A DNA stretch of 64,000 bases from Bradyrhizobium sp. CCBAU 051011. Lineage in GTDB: Bacteria > Pseudomonadota > Alphaproteobacteria > Rhizobiales > Xanthobacteraceae. The stretch lies in NCBI RefSeq assembly GCF_009930815.1, contig NZ_CP022222.1:2770501-2834500 (forward strand), in the 5' to 3' direction. A program made the translations under genes and the position numbers. Positions 8,550 to 15,982 of the stretch are shown one piece after another (the stretch's first letter is position 1; every line of letters starts with the position of its first letter). A model generated the notes under the pieces. That model made no database searches and was not told the DNA's origin. It saw nothing but the letters and a program-made list of their open reading frames with translations.

Positions 8550-9152
8550 TTAGTGGCGATTTGCCCCTTGGCTACGGAACTTGGGTGGTTCGAGCATAAC
8601 TTCCTTCAAGCTATCACCACTGGCGATAACGATCACGAAGTTGACTTTGCCATCCTGCTTTATCAGACCGCCGGCAAGAGCGCTTCCCGCTGCAGCTTTC
8701 TCGGCGATGCGTACGGCTTCCGATAGGTCCTGCTGAACTGACTTCAGGGCAATGATATTGCCCAGATCTTCCCTGTCGAGCTCCTTCAGCGACGACGAAA
8801 TTTCCTTTTCTCTAACGCTTCCGGTGTTCGCATCTATGACATTTTCCCAAACTCGCTCATTTTTTACTGTACGCACTCGATAAACGGGCGGACTGGATAT
8901 CTCAAAACTAACCTCCGCAGTCCTTGAACCGTCATGTAAATGCTCAGCGATCGCTACTGCCTGACTGAGCGATATTTTTATGGTACGAAATTGCTCAAGC
9001 AAGCGACGAAAGGCTGCATCCTCGGCATCGCGCTGCGCCGCTACACCTCGGTCTGCGGGTTCGAAAGGTGTATGGGTGACATCGGCTATCGCGCCCGTAG
9101 CAGCAAGCGTGGCTGACCAAACGATAATCGCTAACAATCGCTTCTTCGACAT
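8550..9152 (-). CDS. Secreted protein with two PepSY-like domains
   Basis: A 200-residue protein with a signal peptide (residues ~1-23, LLAIIVWSATLAATGAIA). Two PepSY-type units follow. The first is ISLSQAVAIAEHLHDGSRTA, then VYRVRTVKNERVWENVIDAN; the second is DLSEAVRIAEKAAAGSALAG, then VNFVIVIASGDSLKEVMLE. PepSY domains are small extracytoplasmic units often linked to peptidase inhibition or to sensing near the membrane. The next gene toward 10 kb (9196-9822) lies in the same direction, 43 bases upstream, so the two may be co-transcribed. Confidence 0.75.
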   Translation of the reverse strand: MSKKRLLAIIVWSATLAATGAIADVTHTPFEPADRGVAAQRDAEDAAFRRLLEQFRTIKISLSQAVAIAEHLHDGSRTAEVSFEISSPPVYRVRTVKNERVWENVIDANTGSVREKEISSSLKELDREDLGNIIALKSVQQDLSEAVRIAEKAAAGSALAGGLIKQDGKVNFVIVIASGDSLKEVMLEPPKFRSQGANRH

Positions 9153-9195
9153 GAGGTAACTCCAGTGGCTGTCCGTGAAAAACTGACCGGTGGCC

Positions 9196-9822
9196 TTATC
9201 GGTGTGTGAGAGGGTGCATGATGGCGTATCGACAAGAACCTTGGCCGTGGCTCGGTGAATCGCACCTTTCGATAGTGGTATCGAAACTCCGGTACCGAGC
9301 AGATCGCCGCCGCTTCTCGGACCGAGTCTGAGCGAAATTGCGCTGTGGCTTCGATGCGAGCCCGCCCCGCCTCCTGCCTGAACCGGCTTGATCGGGAACC
9401 TCCGGCCCTAGCTGCGCCAACGTTTCACGGACATGGGTCGAGATCGCGGGGCTCTCGTCACCCGCATCGGTTTGCTCGGACAATGACGCCGGCGGCTGTC
9501 GTACAGCATCGGCCATATCAGAGCTGAGTGGCGGCGAGGGGGCCGCGGCAATCTCCTTGTCCAGAAGAAAAGGCGGGAAGCCGGGCTGGCTGGTATCGAT
9601 GACAACTGCTTCCGGTCCCTTCAGCTCGGAGGTGATCCGGATCGGCGGAAGCGTAGAATGCGAAACGATGAGCTTGCTTGGCAGGGGGGTGGGCAGCAGC
9701 GAATCGGTTGCAAAGAGCAGCACGAGCAACGCTCCGCCGACCCACAGAAAGTAACCCCGCACGGGAGTTTGAGAATCGACTGAGCTGCGCGCACGCATTG
9801 ACAAAACGGATCTTCTGCTCAT
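9196..9822 (-). CDS. Hypothetical single-pass membrane protein
   Basis: About 208 residues from the ATG at 9822. A basic N-terminus (RRSVLSMRARSSVDS) precedes one transmembrane helix (residues ~22-43, GYFLWVGGALLVLLFATDSL). The rest is Pro/Ser-rich and probably periplasmic, ending in an Arg-rich tail. The layout resembles short conserved Bradyrhizobium proteins of unknown function. It lies directly upstream of the PepSY protein on the same strand. Confidence 0.55.
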   Translation of the reverse strand: MSRRSVLSMRARSSVDSQTPVRGYFLWVGGALLVLLFATDSLLPTPLPSKLIVSHSTLPPIRITSELKGPEAVVIDTSQPGFPPFLLDKEIAAAPSPPLSSDMADAVRQPPASLSEQTDAGDESPAISTHVRETLAQLGPEVPDQAGSGRRRGGLASKPQRNFAQTRSEKRRRSARYRSFDTTIERCDSPSHGQGSCRYAIMHPLTHR

Positions 9823-10091
9823 AGGGCCCGGCCCCCGCGCTGAAGCCCTTTGGGCGCGATCCAGGACCGCTCGCCGGCTGTTCGGCCTGCTGTGATGAAT
9901 GGCATGTACTTCCGTTTCGATTTCAGACGCTGCGGATGCAGGCGCGTGTGCTTGGCGTCGAGATGCTCGGACGCGTCCTGCCAATTGCGTGGGCTGTAAT
10001 CATAGAAATTCGGGTCAATCGTGAACCCGTCGTCGGACGACGCGTATGACGTTAAATCCGCGATGACGTTCAGCATGTCAGGATCCAGCAT
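9819..10091 (-). CDS. Possible small hypothetical protein
   Basis: A 90-residue open frame from the ATG at 10091 whose end overlaps the start of the next minus-strand gene by four bases. The middle (FTIDPNFYDYSPRNWQDASE) reads like protein, but there is no good ribosome site and no known family. It could be a decayed gene. Confidence 0.3.
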   Translation of the reverse strand: MLDPDMLNVIADLTSYASSDDGFTIDPNFYDYSPRNWQDASEHLDAKHTRLHPQRLKSKRKYMPFITAGRTAGERSWIAPKGLQRGGRAL

Positions 10092-10254
10092 AGATGTTCG
10101 GGTGGCGCGCACTTTGGGGCTATTCGGCCGGGTAAAGGTGGACCCCTCGGCGCATGAGCTCCGACTCAATCATGTTGAAGGCGCATTCAACGGGCGCGAG
10201 CCAGCCGTTGACCGAATAGATGGTGCAAATCGCGAGCGAGGAGAAGGGTTGACG

Positions 10255-10464
10255 TCATGGAGTAGCCCTCCGCCGCTGAGCTTGCCGCTTGATCGGGACC
10301 GCCGCTCGATCGATGAGCGCGTGCAGCCAGGCAAGCAGGGAAATCGTAACGCCCAGCAGCAGGCTCAGGCCCACGAGAGACAGAGCCACGACCAGGTTCA
10401 GGGATGCGAGGGCAAGCCCCGGCCACGGATTTTCCTTTGCGAGCGACAACAACAGGGTTGACAT
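10255..10464 (-). CDS. Small membrane protein under a TetR-type operator, paralogue of 3509-3712
   Basis: A 69-residue protein with a hydrophobic core at residues ~14-48 (WPGLALASLNLVVALSLVGL, then SLLLGVTISLLAWLHALI) and a strongly basic C-terminal tail (KRQAQRRRATP). The core is shared with the protein at 3509-3712. A perfect 17-bp palindrome lies 17 bases upstream of the start (10482-10498), with TTGACA about 25 bases further upstream, so the gene is very likely controlled by the local TetR. Inner-membrane location is likely. Function is unknown. Confidence 0.75.
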   Translation of the reverse strand: MSTLLLSLAKENPWPGLALASLNLVVALSLVGLSLLLGVTISLLAWLHALIDRAAVPIKRQAQRRRATP

Positions 10465-10481
10465 TTTCGACCTTCTAAATA

Positions 10482-10498
10482 AACTATACCGTATAGTT
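10482..10498. promoter_or_regulatory. TetR-type operator, copy 2 (perfect palindrome)
   Basis: AACTATACCGTATAGTT: two 8-base arms around a central C. Read toward the small membrane gene at 10464, it continues TTATTT, the same extension seen after the sites at 12785 and 20940. TTGACA lies upstream on the minus strand (10524-10529), so the site probably overlaps the promoter. Confidence 0.8.
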
Positions 10499-10633
10499 CA
10501 TGTACACCCCGAACCGCGGGATGTGTCAAGAGCGAAGACTCACAAGCGCGTGTTGGGAAGGGCGGGGCATCGGAGCGTGAGGCTGCGTTCACCGTTCGAA
10601 AAAAGCGATGCCTCAGCCGGAGAAGGGATTCTT

Positions 10634-10921
10634 ATGTTCAAGTACACATTAGTCGTCATACTGGCAGCGTTGTTCGCCAATGGGACTGCCTTTGCGCAGG
10701 AGAACCGCGGCACTCCCGAGCAGAGGGCCGCATGCGCGCCTGACGCCTTCCGGCTGTGCGCTAGCTACATCCCTGACGCCACGAATGTGGAGGCCTGTCT
10801 CAGGCAAAGAAAGTCAGACCTGAGCGATGCTTGCAGAGCCGTCTTCGAGCACGCTGCGGCCACTGCTCCCGTCAGGACCATAGGATCGCTTCGGTACCGG
10901 GGCGCAAGGGATGGGGAATGA
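10634..10921 (+). CDS. Small secreted Cys-rich-repeat protein, paralogue of 4658-4936
   Basis: A 95-residue protein. The start is placed at the ATG at 10634, preceded by a GGAGAAGGG-like ribosome site. Residues ~1-22 are a signal peptide (YTLVVILAALFANGTAFAQ). The mature part repeats the pattern of the 4658-4936 protein: QRAACAPDAFRLCASY, then ACLRQRKSDLSDACRAVFE, four cysteines of the GLG1-like repeat type. The gene faces away from the operator-controlled membrane gene at 10464. A periplasmic location is likely; function is unknown. Confidence 0.75.
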   Translation: MFKYTLVVILAALFANGTAFAQENRGTPEQRAACAPDAFRLCASYIPDATNVEACLRQRKSDLSDACRAVFEHAAATAPVRTIGSLRYRGARDGE

Positions 10922-10925
10922 TGGC

Positions 10926-11363
10926 ATGAACATGATGTACATTCCCGCTTTCGCCGCGTTCGGGGGCTCGGCCTTCGGAGCGATCTCCACGATCGTGGCT
11001 GGATGGGTGACTCGGCGCCGGAGGCTTGGCGAGCGCCACTACGCCCGCTCGATTTCCAAGCGCGAGCGGCTCTATCGAAGTTTCATCGAGGAAGCCTCTC
11101 GACTCTACGCCGACGCGCTCGTCAGCGACAAATCCGAGATTCCGCAACTGGTCAATCTGTATGCCCTGATAGGGCGGATGAGGATTCTGTCCAGCGATCA
11201 AGTGGTTCAAGCCGCGGAGCGGGCAGGTCGCGTGATCATCGAAACCTACCTGTCACCAAACCGCGAGTTTGTCGATCTACCTGAGTTCATGGAGGAAATG
11301 GATCCCTTGCGTGGCTTCGGGGAAGCCTGCCGACGTGAATTGCATTCGATCCCATCTCGCTGA
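10926..11363 (+). CDS. Conserved membrane-anchored protein of unknown function
   Basis: About 145 residues from the ATG at 10926; an ATG at 10911 would overlap the preceding gene. Residues ~4-25 form one membrane helix (YIPAFAAFGGSAFGAISTIV). A cytoplasmic helical domain follows with the conserved-looking core RSISKRERLYRSFIEEASRL and LVNLYALIGRMRILSS. I recognise the general type (short anchored proteins of rhizobia) but no function. It lies just before a TetR gene on the same strand, 11 bases apart, so the two may be co-transcribed. Confidence 0.65.
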   Translation: MNMMYIPAFAAFGGSAFGAISTIVAGWVTRRRRLGERHYARSISKRERLYRSFIEEASRLYADALVSDKSEIPQLVNLYALIGRMRILSSDQVVQAAERAGRVIIETYLSPNREFVDLPEFMEEMDPLRGFGEACRRELHSIPSR

Positions 11364-11374
11364 GGTCCCAAGCC

Positions 11375-12046
11375 ATGCAGCAGCGGATAGGCCAGGCCGG
11401 ATCGTCGTGCATTCGTCGGCGGATCGTACAAGCAGCGATCCGATTGCACCGCGAGATCGGTTTCAAGAAGACCACCGTCGCCGATATCGCTCGCGGAGCG
11501 TCGATGTCGCCCGCTAACGTTTACCGCTTCTTCGCTTCAAAGCAGGCGATCGAAGAGGCGGTCGTGGCGGATCTGTTCGAACACGTCTCCGCAGCCGCAA
11601 CGCTTGCGGCTCGCAGCGGCACCGCACTGGAGCGCTTAACGGCTGCTTTGAGGGCGATCTCGCAGCTGCACGAACACCTTCTGGAGAACGACAGCAAACA
11701 ACACGAATTGGTCGCTGTGGCGGTAAGCGAGAACTGGGCTGTCGCCGTGTCTTACGCAGACCGGATCCAAGGGCTTGTGCGCGCGATCGTTGCTGACGGA
11801 CAGGCGAGCGGTGAACTGCGACCGGGAAGTCCGATGGCGATGACCTGTCGCCTGCTTGAAGCAATGGACGGGTATCTCAATCCGTCGCGGATCAACGCGG
11901 CTACCGTTCGGCCCGCGTTTGACGAGATGATGGATTTCTGCGCAGGCGCCCTGCGTCATGCTCCGTGGGGTCAGTCGATCGACCTGGCCGCTGACTTGAG
12001 TCCCAAAAGCCGTGGCGCAAGAATAGCGAGCGGGGTCTGTGGCTGA
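11375..12046 (+). CDS. TetR-family transcriptional regulator, distinct from the duplicated pair
   Basis: A 223-residue protein. Residues ~13-60 form the TetR helix-turn-helix: RIVQAAIRLHREIGFKKTTV, then ADIARGASMSPANVYRFFAS. The C-terminal part is the usual helical domain, with an aromatic-poor core typical of AcrR-like drug-responsive regulators. It differs from the pair at 7770 and 12048 in the recognition helix (SPANVYR against SKPTIY), so its operator should differ. It ends at 12046 and the convergent TetR ends at 12048, one base apart. A remnant of its 3' end survives at 7667-7768. Confidence 0.88.
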   Translation: MQQRIGQAGSSCIRRRIVQAAIRLHREIGFKKTTVADIARGASMSPANVYRFFASKQAIEEAVVADLFEHVSAAATLAARSGTALERLTAALRAISQLHEHLLENDSKQHELVAVAVSENWAVAVSYADRIQGLVRAIVADGQASGELRPGSPMAMTCRLLEAMDGYLNPSRINAATVRPAFDEMMDFCAGALRHAPWGQSIDLAADLSPKSRGARIASGVCG

Positions 12047-12047
12047 T

Positions 12048-12710
12048 TCACGGCCTCCAGTCGGCCTCGCAAGCCGCAAGAAAGAAATTGACCCGTTCGT
12101 GCAAGAACGTCGGCAGCTCTTTTCTGAGATCCTTCAGTTCCTCACCCATCAGCGATCTCATAAGCATCGGAAGCACAATGAGGTCCATGAACATCTGCGC
12201 GGTCGCAACGCTCCGCTTTGCGCTGAAAGGTCCTTTTGATGAGCGCACGATCTTTTGCGTTGCCTCGTTCAAGAGCTGCGAAACTGCCGCAGCCGCGCGG
12301 TCGCGCGCCGCGTCGTGAACATTACGGCTCAACTCGGGAAATCGCCGCGCCTCGGCGATCGTTGCGCGCGTGAGGTCCAACGTGTCCTCGACGAATCTCT
12401 CCACGATCTCGATGCCGAGATTGGCGAGCTTTTCCTGGATGGTGCGGCCTGCCGGCGTGAACCCGTCGAAATCTGTCAATCCGTTGATGGTCCGGGCCAC
12501 CACAGCCACGAACAGCGCCTCCTTGCCGGGGAAATGGGCATAGATGGTCGGTTTGCTCGCAGGAGCCAACTCGGAGATGTCGTCGATGCTGGCACTCCGA
12601 AACCCTTTCTCGAGAAAGAGCTGCTGGGCTGCATCGAGAATCCGCGCCTGGACGTCGCCGGCAAGGTCCTTGGGCGGTCTGCCGCGTTTCGGGCTTTTGT
12701 GCTTCGCCAT
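12048..12710 (-). CDS. TetR-family repressor, copy 2, divergent from the kinase/RND operon
   Basis: A 220-residue protein from the ATG at 12710 with GGGAGA five bases upstream. DNA-binding domain: ARILDAAQQLFLEKGFRSAS, then IDDISELAPASKPTIYAHFP. It is about 90% identical by hand count to the TetR at 7770-8432. It is transcribed away from the kinase and efflux genes, with a near-perfect palindrome (12785-12801) between them. This is the standard arrangement of a TetR repressor that controls itself and a divergent efflux operon. The inducer is unknown; plant phenolics are a guess from the genus. Confidence 0.92.
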   Translation of the reverse strand: MAKHKSPKRGRPPKDLAGDVQARILDAAQQLFLEKGFRSASIDDISELAPASKPTIYAHFPGKEALFVAVVARTINGLTDFDGFTPAGRTIQEKLANLGIEIVERFVEDTLDLTRATIAEARRFPELSRNVHDAARDRAAAAVSQLLNEATQKIVRSSKGPFSAKRSVATAQMFMDLIVLPMLMRSLMGEELKDLRKELPTFLHERVNFFLAACEADWRP

Positions 12711-12784
12711 GAGGTCTCCCAATCACGAGTTTGTGCGCGCCTAGATCCCGCTTGACATGCCCTGAAAAAGAATGCAAGAAAAGA

Positions 12785-12801
12785 AAATATACGGTATAGT
12801 T
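12785..12801. promoter_or_regulatory. TetR-type operator, copy 3, in the tetR/kinase intergenic region
   Basis: AAATATACGGTATAGTT differs from the perfect palindrome at one base. It lies between the TetR gene (start 12710) and the kinase gene (start 12922), and continues rightward TTATTT as at copies 2 and 5. TTGACA at 12752-12757 is a possible -35 element. Confidence 0.75.
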
Positions 12802-12921
12802 TATTTCGGTTGGCGCAGACTGGGCTTTGGTGCCAGGCCTGCGACAGCTCATCCGGATGACCGGCCGGCCGCCACATGCGCGATCGGCGCCGATCATCCG
12901 GAGCAACCTGAGGAGATCGTC

Positions 12922-13794
12922 GTGAGTATGTTCAGCGCGGATTCGGCAATTGTGGAGCAGGGCATTCTGCTGCGCGAATTGAATCACCGGATCAATAGTG
13001 GGCTCGCCTCGGCGATCAACCTGGTCTCGGCCGCGGCCGTCCGAGTTGAGGGGCGTGAGGCCAAGCGCGCCTTGAGCGAGGTGGTCGAACTGTTGCATGG
13101 TCATGCCGATGTGCAGCAGGCACTCGCAGTGCCCAAGGGCAAGGCGCTGATCGACGCCGCGACATACATCCGCATGATGGGCTGCGCCATGCGCCGCGCC
13201 TGCCTGGACCGAATGAATATTCGGTTGGCAATCGCGACCCAATCTCTCCCGCTTCGGCCGGAGCGCTGCCGGCGGCTTGGACTGATTGTTCATGAGCTTG
13301 TCGCCAATGCTGCGAGGAATGCCTGCTTTGACGCACGAGACGGACAAATCAAGATCAAGCTAACGCGCACCGGCGCGCTGGTGAACTGTGTGGTCGCGGA
13401 CAACGGTTCGCGGTCCGGACGAAGCGCCTCGGACCGCGGACTTCGAATCAGCAACGACCTTGCCAAGGATCTCAGCGGTCGGATCGAGCGCGGCTTCGGC
13501 ACGGAGTCCACGTCTGTCATTTTGTCGTTCCCGCTAACGGAGCGTGAGCAACAGGCGAACTGGACGATGGCAACGCGCCAGATGAGACCGCCGCGCCCAC
13601 CGAGAGCAATCGATTTTGATGCCTTGGGAACTGGTGCGGGAGCGGGCGTTTCAAATCAGAGCAGCCGCCCTGTTGCAACTCGATCGAATCCAGAACTGCC
13701 TCGCGAGCACCGCGGCGAGTTGGGGTCAGTCCGCCAAGCGCCCGATGCGTTGGGCGAATTGTTGTCACCCTGCCACCGCACGGACGCGTTATGA
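12922..13794 (+). CDS. HisKA_2/HWE-like histidine kinase without a sensor domain, first gene of the efflux operon
   Basis: About 290 residues. The start is GTG at 12922, with GAGGAG five bases upstream; an ATG at 12928 is possible. Near residue 15 is the H-box LLRELNHRINSGLASAINLV. The ATPase part follows: LGLIVHELVANAARNACFD, VVADNGS, DRGLRISNDLAKDLSGRI and TSVILSFPLTERE. There is no PAS, GAF or membrane part, so the input is unknown. The last ~65 residues are an unusual Pro/Ser/Arg-rich tail. Its TGA overlaps the ATG of the adaptor gene (ATGA at 13791), indicating translational coupling to the RND genes. The kinase half of 5806-7044 is its paralogue. Confidence 0.85.
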   Translation: MSMFSADSAIVEQGILLRELNHRINSGLASAINLVSAAAVRVEGREAKRALSEVVELLHGHADVQQALAVPKGKALIDAATYIRMMGCAMRRACLDRMNIRLAIATQSLPLRPERCRRLGLIVHELVANAARNACFDARDGQIKIKLTRTGALVNCVVADNGSRSGRSASDRGLRISNDLAKDLSGRIERGFGTESTSVILSFPLTEREQQANWTMATRQMRPPRPPRAIDFDALGTGAGAGVSNQSSRPVATRSNPELPREHRGELGSVRQAPDALGELLSPCHRTDAL

Positions 13795-14909
13795 AACCCC
13801 ACTCTTCGAACCACACCGTCACCAACGGCACGTTGAAGACTCTCGGCGGCCTGGCGGTCGCGCTTGTCGCAATCGCGCTGAGTGGCTGCAATGATCGCGC
13901 CGCTGCTCCGGGCGCGCGAGCCGCGATCGTGCGCACGGAGATCGTGCAGCCGCGCGACCGACAAGCGTCCGTCACCCTGACTGGCGAAATCCAGGCCCGT
14001 TTCCGCGCCGACCTCTCGTTCCGCGTCAGCGGACGTGTGCTCGCGCGCTATGTCGATGTCGGCGCTCACGTCGAGGCTGGCGAGGTCTTGGCTGTGCTCG
14101 ATCCGGCCGAGCAGCAGGCCGACGTCGATGCCGCAACTGCGGCGGTGCTGGCCGGAGAATCTCAGCTACGCGTGGCCAGGGCGACCTTCGAACGGCAAAA
14201 GGCGCTGATCGCAAGCGGTTACACCACGCGGACGGTCTACGACCAGGCGCAGGAAGGATTGCGAACCGCAGAAGGTGCGCTTGAAGCAGCAAAAGCGGAG
14301 CTCGGAACGTCGAAAGACGCCCTTGGCTTTACCGCGCTGCGCGCCGAAGCGGCAGGCGTGGTCACCGCACGCAATTTGGAAGTCGGCCAGGTCGTACAGG
14401 CCGCGCAGCCCGTTTTTTCGCTGGCGCAGGACGGTGAACGGGATGCCGTCTTCGACGTCTACGAATCCCTCTTCTTTGGCGATCTCGACGACAGCCACGT
14501 ATCGCTGGCGCTTGTCTCCGACGCAGGCGTGACGGCGAACGGGCATGTCAGGGAAGTCTCGCCGGCGATTGACGCGAGGAGCGCGACCATCCGCGTCAAG
14601 GTGGCGATCCAGGATCCACCGGCAGCGATGACGCTTGGAAGCGCCGTCGCAGGAACCGTCAAAGCGAAAGCCGAGCAGCAGATCGCATTGCCCTCAAGTG
14701 CATTGATGGCGGCGGGGTCGAAGCCCGCGGTCTGGACCGTCGATCCGGCGACCAAAACGGCTGCGCTCAAGCCGGTGACGATCGGCGGTTATGAAGCCCG
14801 CGAGGTGCTGATCAAGGCGGGCCTCAAACCGGGCGAGCGCGTCGTAATCGATGGCGGCAAGTTGCTGAGCGTTGGCCAGGCCGTGACATATGAGGGAGAC
14901 CGGTCATGA
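13791..14909 (+). CDS. RND efflux periplasmic adaptor, lipoprotein
   Basis: A 372-residue membrane fusion protein. A signal peptide ends in the lipobox LSGC (Cys near residue 33). The HlyD/RND adaptor pattern follows: a first lipoyl half (SFRVSGRVLARYVDVGAHVE, AGEVLAVLDP), an alpha-hairpin of Ala/Glu/Gln-rich helices (~100-165), a second lipoyl half (ALRAEAAGVVTARNLEVGQV), a beta-barrel and a membrane-proximal domain (LPSSALMAAGSKPAVWTVDP). It should link the RND pump to an outer-membrane channel. It overlaps the kinase gene upstream and the second adaptor gene downstream by four bases each. No outer-membrane factor is encoded nearby. Confidence 0.92.
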   Translation: MKPHSSNHTVTNGTLKTLGGLAVALVAIALSGCNDRAAAPGARAAIVRTEIVQPRDRQASVTLTGEIQARFRADLSFRVSGRVLARYVDVGAHVEAGEVLAVLDPAEQQADVDAATAAVLAGESQLRVARATFERQKALIASGYTTRTVYDQAQEGLRTAEGALEAAKAELGTSKDALGFTALRAEAAGVVTARNLEVGQVVQAAQPVFSLAQDGERDAVFDVYESLFFGDLDDSHVSLALVSDAGVTANGHVREVSPAIDARSATIRVKVAIQDPPAAMTLGSAVAGTVKAKAEQQIALPSSALMAAGSKPAVWTVDPATKTAALKPVTIGGYEAREVLIKAGLKPGERVVIDGGKLLSVGQAVTYEGDRS

Positions 14910-15982
14910 AGAAACGCGCCATGATTGCAGCCGGCACGTTTGCGTCAGCACTCGCATTGGCTGGATGTCAGCAGGAGACGAAAGCGCCCGAGCCCGTGCG
15001 GCCCGTGCTCTCGATGGTCCTTGAGCCGAGCGGCTCGGACGGTACCGTCGCCGTGGGCGTTGTCGAGCCGCGGTACAAGACCAATCTTGCCTTCCGCGTG
15101 TTGGGACGTCTGACAGCACGTCCCGTATACGTTGGGGACCTCGTTAGAGAAGGGCAAACCGTCGGCACCATCGATGCGACGGCTCTTGAACTCGCCGTGC
15201 GCTTGGCGAAGGCTGAGCTTGCAAAAGCCGAGGCGCAGCTGGCGACCGCAAGGGCGACGGAGGAACGGCAGCGAACCCTCATCACAAGCGATGCGACAAC
15301 AAAGCAGACGCTGGACAATGCGGAGCAAGCGCGCGCCGGTGCCGACGCGTCGGTGGCGCACGCACAGGCAAACCTGACCAAGGCCATTGAGCAACTTGGC
15401 TATGCGCGGCTTGGGGCTGATTTCGCTGGCGTCGTAACCGCGGTGGGGGCGGAGGTCGGACAGGTGGTCTCGCCGGGTCAAAGCGTCGTAACGGTCGCGA
15501 GGCCCGACATCAGGGAGGCGGTGGTCGATATCGGGGAGGATTTCCCGGTGCCGCTCGAAATTGACTTGCCATTCACAGTCGGCTTACAGCTGCTCCCTGC
15601 CGTTCAGGTCGAAGGCAAGGTTCGCGAGATCGCTCCGCAGGCAGACCCCGTGACGCGCCTTCGGCGAGTCCGCATCGCCCTGGACAATCCCCCTGAAAGC
15701 TTCCGCTTAGGCACGACCGTTACGGCGAAGCTCGGCAAAGCCCAAAGTCCGACATTGCGCGTCCCCGCCTCAGCGGTGCTCGCCAAGGACGGCGCGAATT
15801 TCGTCTGGGTCGTCGATCAGCCTGCGAGCACCGTGTCGCTGCACAAGGTCGATCTCGCCGGGGACCCCGCAGATGCCCGCGTCGCCGGTGGGCTTGCCCC
15901 CGGTGCGCGCGTCGTGACCGCCGGTATCCATAGCCTCAAGCCAGGACAGCACGTCCGCATCGAACAGGATCATAAGCCATGA
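14906..15982 (+). CDS. Second RND efflux periplasmic adaptor, lipoprotein
   Basis: A 358-residue membrane fusion protein with lipobox LAGC (Cys near residue 21). Domain order is as in the first adaptor: LAFRVLGRLTARPVYVGDLV, REGQTVGTIDAT, a helical hairpin (~85-150), GADFAGVVTAVGAEVGQVV, and LRVPASAVLAKDGANFVWVV. It is clearly homologous to, but different from, the upstream adaptor. Two consecutive adaptors before one pump are known in some RND systems where the adaptors form mixed hexamers; that they do so here is an inference. Its TGA overlaps the ATG of the pump gene. Confidence 0.92.
   Translation: MKKRAMIAAGTFASALALAGCQQETKAPEPVRPVLSMVLEPSGSDGTVAVGVVEPRYKTNLAFRVLGRLTARPVYVGDLVREGQTVGTIDATALELAVRLAKAELAKAEAQLATARATEERQRTLITSDATTKQTLDNAEQARAGADASVAHAQANLTKAIEQLGYARLGADFAGVVTAVGAEVGQVVSPGQSVVTVARPDIREAVVDIGEDFPVPLEIDLPFTVGLQLLPAVQVEGKVREIAPQADPVTRLRRVRIALDNPPESFRLGTTVTAKLGKAQSPTLRVPASAVLAKDGANFVWVVDQPASTVSLHKVDLAGDPADARVAGGLAPGARVVTAGIHSLKPGQHVRIEQDHKP

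Noticed and set aside
12322..13347. Long minus-strand open frame of 341 codons opposite the TetR and kinase genes
   Set aside because: It spans the tetR promoter/operator region and lies antisense to the kinase; its sequence is a frame shadow of the TetR gene and has no family pattern of its own.
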